A stretch of 64,000 bases of DNA, from the NCBI GenBank assembly GCA_003576685.1, contig QOZR01000010.1, forward strand, positions 1 through 64,000, written 5' to 3'. Below, piece by piece: positions 25,904 through 35,096 of this stretch. Position 1 is the stretch's first letter; every line of letters begins with the position of its first letter. The position numbers and the translations under genes are program-made. The notes below the pieces were generated by a model, which was not told the origin of the DNA, made no database searches, and saw nothing but the letters and a program-made list of their open reading frames with translations. The DNA comes from Virgifigura deserti (lineage in GTDB: Bacteria > Pseudomonadota > Alphaproteobacteria > Dongiales > Dongiaceae).

Positions 25904-27328
25904 TTGGCAAAGAAACTCTTCATAAAAACCTACGGCTGCCAGATGAACGTCTACGACTCCGGTCGCATGGCGGACGTCCTGGCACCGCTCGGCTACGCCC
26001 CCGTGGACAGCGCGGCGGATGCCGACATGGTGATCCTGAACACCTGCCATATCCGCGAGAAGGCGGCCGAGAAGGTCTATTCCGAGCTGGGCCGGCTGCG
26101 GCCGGTGAAATCGGCGAAGGAGGCCGAGGGCGGCCGGATGGTCATCGCCGTCGCGGGCTGCGTCGCGCAGGCCGAGGGAGCCGAGGTCCTGCGCCGCGCC
26201 CCCTATGTCGATATCGTCCTTGGGCCGCAGACCTACCATCGGCTGCCGGAGATGGTGGCGCGCGCCCATCGCGCGGGGGCCGCTGTGGGGTCAGTCGGAA
26301 AGACAGGCGACCCGGCGGGCCGTGGTGTGCTCGAGACGGACTTCCCGGTCGAATCCAAGTTCGATCACTTGCCGGAAGCCGCGGCCCCTCAAGGGCTCAG
26401 TGCGTTCCTGTCGGTGCAGGAGGGCTGCGACAAGTTCTGCACCTTCTGCGTCGTTCCCTATACCCGGGGCGCGGAGTTCTCGCGGCCGGTGGCCGACATC
26501 GAGGCCGAGGCGCGCCGCCTGGTCGCCGCCGGCGCCCGCGAGATCACGCTCCTGGGACAGAACGTGAACGCCTATCATGGTGCCGCGCCGCGCAGTACTG
26601 GCGGCGCGCCGGCCGAATGGGGCTTGGGCCGGCTGATCGGGCATTTGGCGGAGATCGACGGGCTTGTCCGCATCCGCTACACGACCTCGCACCCGCGCGA
26701 TGTCGACGAGGAGCTGATCGAGGCGCATGGCGCGGTGCCGGCCCTGATGCCGTTCCTGCATCTGCCGGTGCAGTCGGGCTCGGACCGCATCCTTGCGGCG
26801 ATGAACCGGCGGCATGGCGCCGACGACTATCGGCGCATCGTCGACCGGCTGCGGGACCGCCGTGCGGATCTCGCGCTATCGTCGGACTTCATCGTCGGCT
26901 TTCCGGGGGAGACGGAGGCGGAGTTCGCGGCCACCCTGCGGCTGGTCGAGGAGGTCGGCTATGCGCAGGCCTTCTCCTTCAAATACAGCGCACGTCCCGG
27001 GACCCCGGCGGCCGCGATGCCGGGGCAGGTTCCGGACCCGGTGAAGAGCGAACGGCTGGAGCGCCTGCAGGATCTCCTGCATCGGCAGCAAACGGCGTTC
27101 AACGAAGCGACCGTCGGCCGGGTCCTGCCGGTCCTATTCGATCGGCACGGTCGCCATCCGGGTCAGTTGGTCGGCCGCAGCCCCTATCTGCAGGGGGTCC
27201 ATGTCGCGGCGCCGGACGAATTGCTCGGCGCCGTCGCCGATGTCGCGATCGATGCCGTCCATACCAACAGCCTCGGCGGGGCCATTGCCGCCGGAGCGGC
27301 GCTCCGCCCCCGAGAGGGGGGCGGATAA
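25904..27328 (+). CDS. miaB: tRNA-2-methylthio-N6-dimethylallyladenosine synthase MiaB
   Basis: 474 residues from a TTG start (AKKLFIKTYGCQMNVYDSGRM is the expected N-terminus, so no ATG serves). Domains: N-terminal UPF0004 with three cluster cysteines (YGCQMN, NTCHIRE, AGCVAQAEG), radical-SAM domain with CxxxCxxC in EGCDKFCTFCVVPYTRG, and a C-terminal TRAM domain (GRVLPVLFDRHGRHPGQLVGRSPYLQ). MiaB adds the methylthio group to i6A37 of tRNAs reading UNN codons. It heads miaB-phoH-ybeY-corC-lnt, an order conserved across proteobacteria. Confidence 0.96.
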   Translation: MAKKLFIKTYGCQMNVYDSGRMADVLAPLGYAPVDSAADADMVILNTCHIREKAAEKVYSELGRLRPVKSAKEAEGGRMVIAVAGCVAQAEGAEVLRRAPYVDIVLGPQTYHRLPEMVARAHRAGAAVGSVGKTGDPAGRGVLETDFPVESKFDHLPEAAAPQGLSAFLSVQEGCDKFCTFCVVPYTRGAEFSRPVADIEAEARRLVAAGAREITLLGQNVNAYHGAAPRSTGGAPAEWGLGRLIGHLAEIDGLVRIRYTTSHPRDVDEELIEAHGAVPALMPFLHLPVQSGSDRILAAMNRRHGADDYRRIVDRLRDRRADLALSSDFIVGFPGETEAEFAATLRLVEEVGYAQAFSFKYSARPGTPAAAMPGQVPDPVKSERLERLQDLLHRQQTAFNEATVGRVLPVLFDRHGRHPGQLVGRSPYLQGVHVAAPDELLGAVADVAIDAVHTNSLGGAIAAGAALRPREGGG

Positions 27329-27345
27329 CAGAGAGGGTTTTGCCT

Positions 27346-28407
27346 TTGAGCTATTTGCCCGCCACCACGGTCGAGCCGCCGATCCATCTCGAGTTCGACG
27401 ACAACCGCCTGCTGCCGATGCTGTTCGGCGAGCATGATCAGCACCTCGCCCGGATCGAGCAGGAGCTGGGTGTCTCTGTGGTGTCCCGCGGCAACCAAGT
27501 GGCGATTTCGGGGCCGGCGGCGTCGGTCGACGCCGCTCGGGCCGCGTTGAACGCCCTCTATCAGCGGCTGAAGCGCGGCCTCGATGTCGATCGCACCGAG
27601 GTCGATGCCGCCCTGCGCATGGCCCGTGCCGACGACGGCAATGGCGAGCCGGGTCTGTTCGGCCAGCTGAACCCCGAAGACGCGGCATTGCGGACGCAGC
27701 GGCGCCATATCACGCCGCGCTCCGCCGCCCAGGCCGCCTATATGCGCGCGCTGCACGACCACGATCTTGTCTTCGGCCTTGGCCCAGCCGGAACCGGCAA
27801 GACCTATCTTGCCGTCGCCGTCGCGGTGACCATGCTGATGAAGGGAAAGGCCGATCGGATCGTTCTTTCGCGTCCCGCGGTCGAAGCGGGCGAGCGGCTG
27901 GGCTTTCTGCCGGGCGACCTGCGCGAGAAGGTCGACCCCTATCTGCGGCCGCTCTACGACGCGCTCTATGACATGATGCCGGCCGAGCAGGTGATGAAGC
28001 GGCTGTCGACCGGTGAGATCGAGGTCGCGCCGCTTGCCTTCATGCGGGGCCGCACGCTGACCAACGCCTTCGTGATTCTGGATGAAGCGCAGAACACGAC
28101 GCCAATCCAGATGAAGATGTTCCTGACGCGCCTCGGCGAGAACTCGCGGATGGCGGTGACCGGCGACCTCAGCCAGATCGACCTGCCGAGCGGGACCCGA
28201 TCGGGACTGCATGACGCCGTCGAGACGCTGCAGGGCGTGACCGGCGTCGATTTCGTGCGGTTCACCGATGCCGATGTCGTCCGTCATCCGCTGGTGACGC
28301 GCATCGTGCGCGCTTATGATGCCCGCGACCGTGGAGAGAAAGCCGCTCCGGCCGCACGCCAGAGGGCGGACGGGGGGGCGGATCGGGGGGATAGGCAGCC
28401 GTCGTGA
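27346..28407 (+). CDS. phoH: PhoH family ATPase (YbeZ type)
   Basis: 353 residues from TTG at 27346, eight bases after a GAGAGGG ribosome site; the first following residues are SYLPATTVEPPIHLEF. An N-terminal KH-like part (IEQELGVSVVSRGNQVAISGP) precedes the PhoH P-loop domain: GPAGTGKT (146-153), RPAVEAGERLGFLPGDL, and the Walker B segment AFVILDEAQNTTP. PhoH/YbeZ is an ATPase that works with YbeY in RNA processing or ribosome maturation; phosphate control is not evident here. The C-terminal tail is charged and Gly-rich. Followed by ybeY. Confidence 0.95.
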   Translation: MSYLPATTVEPPIHLEFDDNRLLPMLFGEHDQHLARIEQELGVSVVSRGNQVAISGPAASVDAARAALNALYQRLKRGLDVDRTEVDAALRMARADDGNGEPGLFGQLNPEDAALRTQRRHITPRSAAQAAYMRALHDHDLVFGLGPAGTGKTYLAVAVAVTMLMKGKADRIVLSRPAVEAGERLGFLPGDLREKVDPYLRPLYDALYDMMPAEQVMKRLSTGEIEVAPLAFMRGRTLTNAFVILDEAQNTTPIQMKMFLTRLGENSRMAVTGDLSQIDLPSGTRSGLHDAVETLQGVTGVDFVRFTDADVVRHPLVTRIVRAYDARDRGEKAAPAARQRADGGADRGDRQPS

Positions 28408-28442
28408 CGCATGCCGGCGGCGCTTCGCTCACGCCGTAAGAG

Positions 28443-28991
28443 ATGGGTAGACGCACCCACATTGTCGTAAGCCTGTTGTCGCCGGACTGGCGTGAGGACA
28501 TGCCGGCTGCGGCCGCGCTCGGCCGACGCGCCGTCCGGGCCGCGCTCAAGGGGGCGGCGCTCGAGGGGGCTGCTCTAGCGGGCCTCGCGTCCGGTGACGC
28601 GCCGATCGAACTCAGCCTCGTCCTGGCGGACGACGGCCTCGTGCATCGGCTCAACCGGCAGTATCGGGGCATCGATCGACCGACGAATGTGTTATCCTTC
28701 GGCAGTTTGTCGGCGGAGCCTGCGGCGCCCGCCGATATGCCCGTGATGCTGGGCGACGTCGTCCTCGCCCGCGAGACCGTCATCGCCGAGGCGGCGATGC
28801 AAGGCAAGGCCCTGGCCGATCATTTCAGTCATTTGGTCGTTCATGGTGTGTTGCATCTTCTGGGCTATGATCACGAGCATGCGGGCGAAGCCGAGATGAT
28901 GGAGGCCCTCGAGGTGTCGGTCCTCGCGAAGCTCGGCATTGCCAACCCTTATTCGATGGAGGTGGATCCGGGTTCGCCGGCGCATGTCTGA
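28443..28991 (+). CDS. ybeY: Endoribonuclease YbeY (rRNA maturation)
   Basis: 182 residues. The zinc signature H-x3-H-x5-H is intact (His134, His138, His144 in HGVLHLLGYDH). Other family segments are RGIDRPTNVLSF and LGDVVLARE. YbeY is a metal-dependent endonuclease for 16S rRNA 3'-end maturation and ribosome quality control. An Ala/Gly-rich insertion at about residues 35-50 (KGAALEGAALAGLASG) lengthens it relative to E. coli YbeY. It lies between phoH and corC as in most proteobacteria. Confidence 0.95.
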   Translation: MGRRTHIVVSLLSPDWREDMPAAAALGRRAVRAALKGAALEGAALAGLASGDAPIELSLVLADDGLVHRLNRQYRGIDRPTNVLSFGSLSAEPAAPADMPVMLGDVVLARETVIAEAAMQGKALADHFSHLVVHGVLHLLGYDHEHAGEAEMMEALEVSVLAKLGIANPYSMEVDPGSPAHV

Positions 28992-29044
28992 GAGGACTGT
29001 TGAGCCTCACAGGCGGCCATGTCGGCGTCGACCCGTAAAATGAA

Positions 29045-29962
29045 ATGAGCGACCCAGCCCCTATGCGATCGCCCCGTGCTGACGGGGCCTCCGATGACTC
29101 ATCTCCCTTACAATTCCTGCGAAACTGGCTGCGCAGCCTGCGACGCGGCCGCAACGGCGAGGATTCGCTCCGTCACGCGATCGAGGAGCTGATCGAGGAG
29201 CGAGAAGCCGAATCCGACGAGCTGCCGATCGGCCGCGACGAAACCAGTCTGCTGCTGAACATCCTGAAGCTGCGGGATCTCACGGCTTACGACGTGATGG
29301 TTCCACGCGCCGACATCATCGCCGTGCCGATCGATATCGAGCTGACCGACCTGGTCCGCATGATGAGCACGCATGGCCATTCGCGGATTCCCGTCTACCG
29401 GGAAACGCTCGACGATGTCGTCGGCATGGTCCATATCAAGGATGTGCTGGCCTGCTCGACAGGAGACCGCAAGTTCAATCTGGCGTCGATCGCCCGTCAG
29501 GTGCTGTTCGTCGCGCCGTCCATGCGGGCCCTCGACCTCCTGCTGCAGATGCGCCTCAGCCGGATCCATATGGCGCTCGTGGTCGACGAGTTTGGCGGCA
29601 TCGACGGCCTGATCACGATCGAGGACGTCGTCGAGGAGATCGTCGGCGAGATCGAGGACGAGCACGACATTGACGAGGGGCCGAAGCTGATCGACCGGCC
29701 GGACGGGACGCTGATCGCCGACGCGCGCGCCACGATCGACGAGTTCGAGGAGCGGGTCGGCCCGATCCTGTCGGACGAGGAGCGCGAGGAGGATATCGAT
29801 ACCCTCGGCGGCCTCGTCTTCTCCCTCACCGGCCGGATTCCCAGCCGAGGCGAACTGATCACCCACCCGTCCGGCGTCGCATTCGAGGTGCTCGATGCCG
29901 ATCCGCGCCGGATCAAGCGCCTGCGGGTCCGCAACCTGCCATCCGTGGCCGATGACGGCTGA
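29045..29962 (+). CDS. CorC/HlyC family CBS-domain protein
   Basis: 305 residues, no membrane segment. Two CBS domains (ITAYDVMVPRADIIAV-type start LTAYDVMVPRADIIAVP near residue 81, and SRIHMALVVDEFGGIDGLITIEDVVEEIVG near 180) are followed by the CorC_HlyC domain (LIADARATIDEFEERVG through DTLGGLVFSLTGRIPSRGE). Proteins of this type have been linked to Mg2+/Co2+ efflux or transporter support, but the biochemical role is uncertain. It is encoded between ybeY and lnt, the standard position. Its last bases may overlap an alternative lnt start. Confidence 0.92.
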   Translation: MSDPAPMRSPRADGASDDSSPLQFLRNWLRSLRRGRNGEDSLRHAIEELIEEREAESDELPIGRDETSLLLNILKLRDLTAYDVMVPRADIIAVPIDIELTDLVRMMSTHGHSRIPVYRETLDDVVGMVHIKDVLACSTGDRKFNLASIARQVLFVAPSMRALDLLLQMRLSRIHMALVVDEFGGIDGLITIEDVVEEIVGEIEDEHDIDEGPKLIDRPDGTLIADARATIDEFEERVGPILSDEEREEDIDTLGGLVFSLTGRIPSRGELITHPSGVAFEVLDADPRRIKRLRVRNLPSVADDG

Positions 29963-30056
29963 CCCCAGGCGATTCGACTCCGGGGGAGCTCGGCCTCGGA
30001 GAGCGGACGCTCGCGATCCGGCCGGCATTCTGCTGCCGGGCGTCGGCGGCGGCAGG

Positions 30057-31700
30057 ATGCGGGTCACCATCGCCTCCCTGGTCTTGTGGGTGCGCGGCCT
30101 GGAAGGATGGCGCCGCGCCCGGTTCGCGCTGCTGCTCGGCGCCCTCGCCGCCCTGGCCATGCCTCCGGTGCACGCGGTGCCGCTGCTTTTCATCGCCTTT
30201 CCCGGCTTGATCTGGCTGATCGACGGCGTGCGCCGGCCCGCCGCCGCCTTCGCCGTTGGCTGGTGGTTCGGTCTCGGCCATTTCAGCGTCGGCATCTATT
30301 GGATCGCCCATGCCCTGCTGACTGAGCCGGAGAAGTTCGCCTGGATGATTCCGTTCGTGGTCGGCGGTCTCGCGGCGCTGCTCGCGGTCTTCCCGGGGCT
30401 CGCGGCGCTGACGGCGCGGCTCGCCTGGAACGCCGGATTGGGCGGCGGAGTGGCGCGTATTCTCGTCCTCGCAATCGCCTGGACTGGGTTTGAGTGGCTG
30501 CGCGGCTGGATCTTCACCGGCTTTCCCTGGAACCTTCTCGGCTATGTCTGGGCCTTCTCCGAGCCGATGATCCAGTTCGCCGCCATCGCCGGAATCTGGG
30601 GACTCAGCCTCGTCACGCTTATTGCCGCGGGACTGCCGGCGGTATGCGCCGACGGGATTTCTCGGGATTTCTCCCCGGCTGCTGGTGCTTCTCCGGCCGG
30701 CCATCATGCCCGGCAGTGGCTGAGCTGGTCGCGCGGCATGGGCCCTGTCGCGGCCAGTCTGCTGATCCTGGCCGGACTCTGGGTCGGTGGCGCCCTGCGC
30801 CTGGTCAGTGCCGACGAGCAGACGGTCGAGGGCGTCACGCTGCGGCTGGTGCAGGCCGGCATCGACCCCAGCCGCAAAGGCCGCGACGGGTCTCGGGAAG
30901 AGCAGCTCGCGAAGCATCTGCGCCTGACCCTCGATACGCCGGGCTTCGATTCGGTCAGCCATGTCGTTTGGCCGGAAACCGCGGTCCCCTTCCTGATCGA
31001 ACGGGAGCCGCAGATCCGTTCCGCTCTCGCGACAGCGGCGCCGGCGGGCGGGATGCTGCTCACCGGCGCGCCGCGCGGCGCGCCTGCCTCCGGTCCGCTC
31101 GCGCAGGTCTGGAACAGCATGGTCGCGATCGACGAGGCGGGGACGGTCCTCGGCACCTTCGACAAGTTTCACCTGGTGCCGCTCGGGGAATATGTCCCGT
31201 TGCGCGATTTCCTTCCCTTCCTGTCGAAGATCACGCCGGGCAGCATCGATTTTTCCGCCGGGCCGGGGCCGCAGACCCTGCGGCTGCCGGGGTTGCCGCC
31301 GGTCAGTCCGCTGATCTGCTATGAGGTGATCTTCCCGGGCGCCGTCGTGGACGACGAGGCGCGCCCGGGCTGGATGCTGAACCTCACGAACGACGCTTGG
31401 TTCGGCATCAGTTCCGGCCCGTATCAGCATTTCGCGAGCGCGCGGCTGCGGGCGGTCGAGGAGGGTTTGCCGCTGGTGCGGGCCGCCAACACCGGAATTT
31501 CCGGCGTCGTCGATGCCTATGGGCGGGTGACGGCACGGCTCGGGCTCGGCGAAACCGGCGTTCTCGATGTTCCGCTGCCGAAACCGGCGCCCGGCCTCAC
31601 CCCTTACGCCCGGTTCGGCGACTGGAGCTTGGCAGCCTTTCTGGCGCTTGTCGGGCTGGTGGCGGTCGCGCTGCGGCGTTGGATCCCTCGATCGTTGTGA
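30057..31700 (+). CDS. lnt: Apolipoprotein N-acyltransferase Lnt
   Basis: 547 residues from ATG MRVTIASLVLWVRG, which gives the normal N-terminus; an in-frame ATG at 29952 overlaps corC and adds a hydrophilic tail. Six to eight membrane helices precede a nitrilase domain with the catalytic triad Glu307 (WPETAVPF), Lys370 (FDKFHLVPLGEYVP) and Cys421 (ICYEVIFPG), then a final helix. Lnt adds the third acyl chain to bacterial lipoproteins in the inner membrane. A short SP/AG-rich linker (PAAGASPAGHHA) between helices is unusual but small. Confidence 0.95.
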   Translation: MRVTIASLVLWVRGLEGWRRARFALLLGALAALAMPPVHAVPLLFIAFPGLIWLIDGVRRPAAAFAVGWWFGLGHFSVGIYWIAHALLTEPEKFAWMIPFVVGGLAALLAVFPGLAALTARLAWNAGLGGGVARILVLAIAWTGFEWLRGWIFTGFPWNLLGYVWAFSEPMIQFAAIAGIWGLSLVTLIAAGLPAVCADGISRDFSPAAGASPAGHHARQWLSWSRGMGPVAASLLILAGLWVGGALRLVSADEQTVEGVTLRLVQAGIDPSRKGRDGSREEQLAKHLRLTLDTPGFDSVSHVVWPETAVPFLIEREPQIRSALATAAPAGGMLLTGAPRGAPASGPLAQVWNSMVAIDEAGTVLGTFDKFHLVPLGEYVPLRDFLPFLSKITPGSIDFSAGPGPQTLRLPGLPPVSPLICYEVIFPGAVVDDEARPGWMLNLTNDAWFGISSGPYQHFASARLRAVEEGLPLVRAANTGISGVVDAYGRVTARLGLGETGVLDVPLPKPAPGLTPYARFGDWSLAAFLALVGLVAVALRRWIPRSL

Positions 31701-31871
31701 TCCACAAGTCGTATGTTACCCCATTAAACCGATACGAGATGGGGCGCTCCGCCCGACAGCCACCCGGACGGCCACCGGAAAGTCTCGTGTTGACCGTCTT
31801 CCTGCGCCTGTTTAATTAAGGTTCGCGTCGAAGTTGAATCGGCTTGATCGAACCTGAAGGATATCGGCGTC

Positions 31872-32333
31872 ATGCCTCGTGGTCGCAAACCGTCCGGCCG
31901 CACAGCCAGCATCGGAAATCCTAATCCGATCGACATTCATGTCGGCAGCCGGGTTCGGCTGCGCCGCACGCTTCTTGGCATGAGCCAGGAGAAGCTCGGC
32001 GAGGCGATCGGCCTGACATTCCAGCAGGTTCAGAAGTACGAGCGCGGCGCGAACCGGATCGGCTCCAGCCGGCTGTTCGATCTCTCCCGCGTTCTGGACG
32101 TGCCGGTTTCCTTCTTCTTCGAGGACATGGCGCCCGGCACCTCCTCGCGCTCTCCGAGCCGCCTCAAGGGGCTGGCGGAGCAGAAGCCGGAGCCGTTCGA
32201 GCCCGATCCGATGGCCAAGCGCGAAACCCTGGAACTGGTGCGCGCCTATTACCGGATCACCGATCCGCAGGTGCGCAAGCGCATCTTCGAACTGACGAAA
32301 TCTCTCGCCAATACCAGTAAGACCGAGGCCTGA
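31872..32333 (+). CDS. XRE-family helix-turn-helix regulator (PraR-like)
   Basis: 153 residues. A Cro/C1-type HTH spans about residues 22-78 (VGSRVRLRRTLLGMSQEKLGEAIGLTFQQVQKYERGANRIGSSRLFDLSRVLDVPVSFFF). A linker and a helical tail follow (RETLELVRAYYRITDPQVRKRIFELTKSL). This matches the conserved alphaproteobacterial regulators named PraR/PhrR in rhizobia, where the gene likewise sits directly before metK. Targets are not deducible here. The 170 bases upstream, after lnt, contain its promoter but no motif I can name. Confidence 0.88.
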   Translation: MPRGRKPSGRTASIGNPNPIDIHVGSRVRLRRTLLGMSQEKLGEAIGLTFQQVQKYERGANRIGSSRLFDLSRVLDVPVSFFFEDMAPGTSSRSPSRLKGLAEQKPEPFEPDPMAKRETLELVRAYYRITDPQVRKRIFELTKSLANTSKTEA

Positions 32334-32491
32334 TCGCACCCACCTCAGCGCAGGGCGGGATAGCGAAGACGCTTGACCCGGCTGCGCCCCTTGCAACATG
32401 ATCCATCGCCCGTCGCGGCTGCCTCCCATTGCATCGAGGCCGGCGCATGGCATTTCCGGTTTTTCGAGTTTCCAAACGATAGGGGTCAGGC

Positions 32492-33661
<1,170 letters not shown>

Positions 33662-33679
33662 GCTCTCCGCCTGCCGGGG

Positions 33680-34405
33680 ATGATCGGGACAGGACTCGCG
33701 CGCCAGCCGAACTTCTACGGTCGCCGTTACGGCCGGAAGCTCCGGCCCGGACAGCAGCGGCTCTATGTAGAGCTGTTGCCGCGTCTCGCCATCGACCCGG
33801 CGCCGGTAGGCGCGCCGTTGGACCCGGTCGCGCTGTTCGACCCGCCGCGCAAGGAGGTCTGGCTCGAGATCGGTTTCGGCGGCGGCGAGCATCTGGCCGA
33901 ACAGGCGCGAGCGCACCCCGAGGTCGGCATCATCGGCTGCGAGGTCTTCGTCAACGGCATCGCGAGCCTGCTGGGGCATATCGACCGCCTGGCGCTCCAG
34001 AACGTCCGGATCTACCCGGACGATGCGCGGCCGCTGCTCGATCGGCTTCCGGACGCTGGCATCGCCCGGGCCTTCCTGCTCTTTCCCGACCCCTGGCCGA
34101 AGGCGCGCCATGAGCGCCGCCGCTTCCTCGGCCGCGAGAATTTGGATCGTCTGGCGCGGCTGCTCGCCGACGGCGCGGAGCTGCGCGTGGCCAGCGACGA
34201 TCCGACCTATATCCGCTGGGTGCTGGAGCAGGTCCTGCCCCATCCGGCCTTCCAGTGGCTCGCGCGGCGTCCGGGTGACTGGCGCGAGCGTTCCGCCGAC
34301 TGGCCGCCGACGCGCTACGAGCAGAAGGCACTGCGCGAGGGGCGTAAGCCAGTGTTCTTCCGCTTCGTCCGCCGACCTCGCACATCGTCGGTCGACGGCT
34401 CCTGA
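33680..34405 (+). CDS. trmB: tRNA (guanine-N7-)-methyltransferase TrmB
   Basis: 241 residues. SAM-binding motif WLEIGFGGGEHLAEQA (about 56-71), the family signature FPDPWPKARHERRRF and the C-terminal TRYEQKALREGRKPVFF are all present. TrmB methylates G46 of tRNA variable loops. The short basic N-terminus (NFYGRRYGRKLRPGQQ) is typical of alphaproteobacterial members. It is co-directional with metK and ends before a terminator-like hairpin upstream of rimP. Confidence 0.95.
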   Translation: MIGTGLARQPNFYGRRYGRKLRPGQQRLYVELLPRLAIDPAPVGAPLDPVALFDPPRKEVWLEIGFGGGEHLAEQARAHPEVGIIGCEVFVNGIASLLGHIDRLALQNVRIYPDDARPLLDRLPDAGIARAFLLFPDPWPKARHERRRFLGRENLDRLARLLADGAELRVASDDPTYIRWVLEQVLPHPAFQWLARRPGDWRERSADWPPTRYEQKALREGRKPVFFRFVRRPRTSSVDGS

Positions 34406-34431
34406 TTGCCAGGGAAAGCCCCAGAAAGACC

Positions 34432-34459
34432 TTGCAGTCGCGCCGGAAACTCTTATATT
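34432..34459 (+). promoter_or_regulatory. Candidate promoter of the rimP-nusA-infB operon
   Basis: TTGCAG (34432-34437), 16-base spacer, TATATT (34454-34459), close to the sigma-70 consensus. It lies about 105 bases before rimP and just upstream of the attenuator-like hairpin at 34501. Confidence 0.45.
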
Positions 34460-34500
34460 CCGCAGTAATCCCATAGTTCTGCCTTTTGAGCGGAACCAAG

Positions 34501-34532
34501 AAAAAAGGGTGGGCCAGCGGCCCGCCTTTTTT
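34501..34532 (+). terminator. Intrinsic terminator/attenuator in the rimP leader
   Basis: A6-GGGTGGGCC (34501-34515), 3-base loop AGC, GGCCCGCC-T6 (34519-34532): a strong GC stem flanked by A and T tracts, 32 bases before the rimP ATG. Its position inside the leader of the rimP-nusA operon suggests attenuation, possibly by NusA or related factors, as for other rimP leaders. A second repeat, TTCCGC (34458-34463) / GCGGAA (34490-34495), lies just upstream. It could equally terminate trmB transcripts. Confidence 0.65.
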
Positions 34533-34564
34533 GTTACCCGGCCCCGCGATGCCGGTCGGACGAA

Positions 34565-35083
34565 ATGGCGGACAGCAACCCGGGCAGCAATATGGACAAG
34601 GCGGCTCAGATCGAACGCATGATCGCACCCTCGCTCGCGGCGATGGGCTATGACATCGTCCGCGTGATGCTGATGGGCGGACAACGGTCGACACTCCAGG
34701 TGATGGCCGAGCGCACCGACCAGCAGGAGATGACGGTCGAGGACTGCGCCGAGATCAGTCGCGCCGTCTCGGCGCTGCTCGACGTCGAGGATCCGATCGC
34801 CAGCGCCTACACGCTCGAGGTGAGTTCGCCCGGCATCGATCGGCCGCTCACGAGGCCCGCCGATTTCGAGCGTTTCGCCGGTTTCGAGGCGAAGCTGGAG
34901 GCGCGAGCCCCGGTCGAGGGGCGCAAGCGCTTTCGCGGACGGCTCCTCGGGTTCGAGGACGGCTTCGTCCGGATCGCCACGCCCGAGGGCGAGGCGGCGG
35001 TGCCGGTCGATGATATTCAGCGCGCGAAGCTCGTCCTGACCGACGATCTGATCGCTGCGACCGATAGACGCGTGAACCGATAA
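34565..35083 (+). CDS. rimP: Ribosome maturation factor RimP
   Basis: 172 residues. N-terminal RimP domain with IERMIAPSLAAMGYDIVRVMLMGG and the signature DCAEISRAVSALLDVEDPIASAYTLEVSSPGIDRPL, then the SH3-like C-terminal barrel (RGRLLGFEDGFVRIATPEG). RimP binds free 30S subunits and is needed for their maturation. First gene of the rimP-nusA-ylxR-infB operon; nusA follows after 13 bases. Confidence 0.95.
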   Translation: MADSNPGSNMDKAAQIERMIAPSLAAMGYDIVRVMLMGGQRSTLQVMAERTDQQEMTVEDCAEISRAVSALLDVEDPIASAYTLEVSSPGIDRPLTRPADFERFAGFEAKLEARAPVEGRKRFRGRLLGFEDGFVRIATPEGEAAVPVDDIQRAKLVLTDDLIAATDRRVNR

Positions 35084-35096
35084 TCCGAGGTTAGTT

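Noticed and set aside
32334..32491. Possible SAM or SAM/SAH riboswitch in the metK leader
   Set aside because: The leader has no recognisable SAM-II, SAM-V or SAM/SAH core sequence; only ordinary GC-rich text and a ribosome site were seen.
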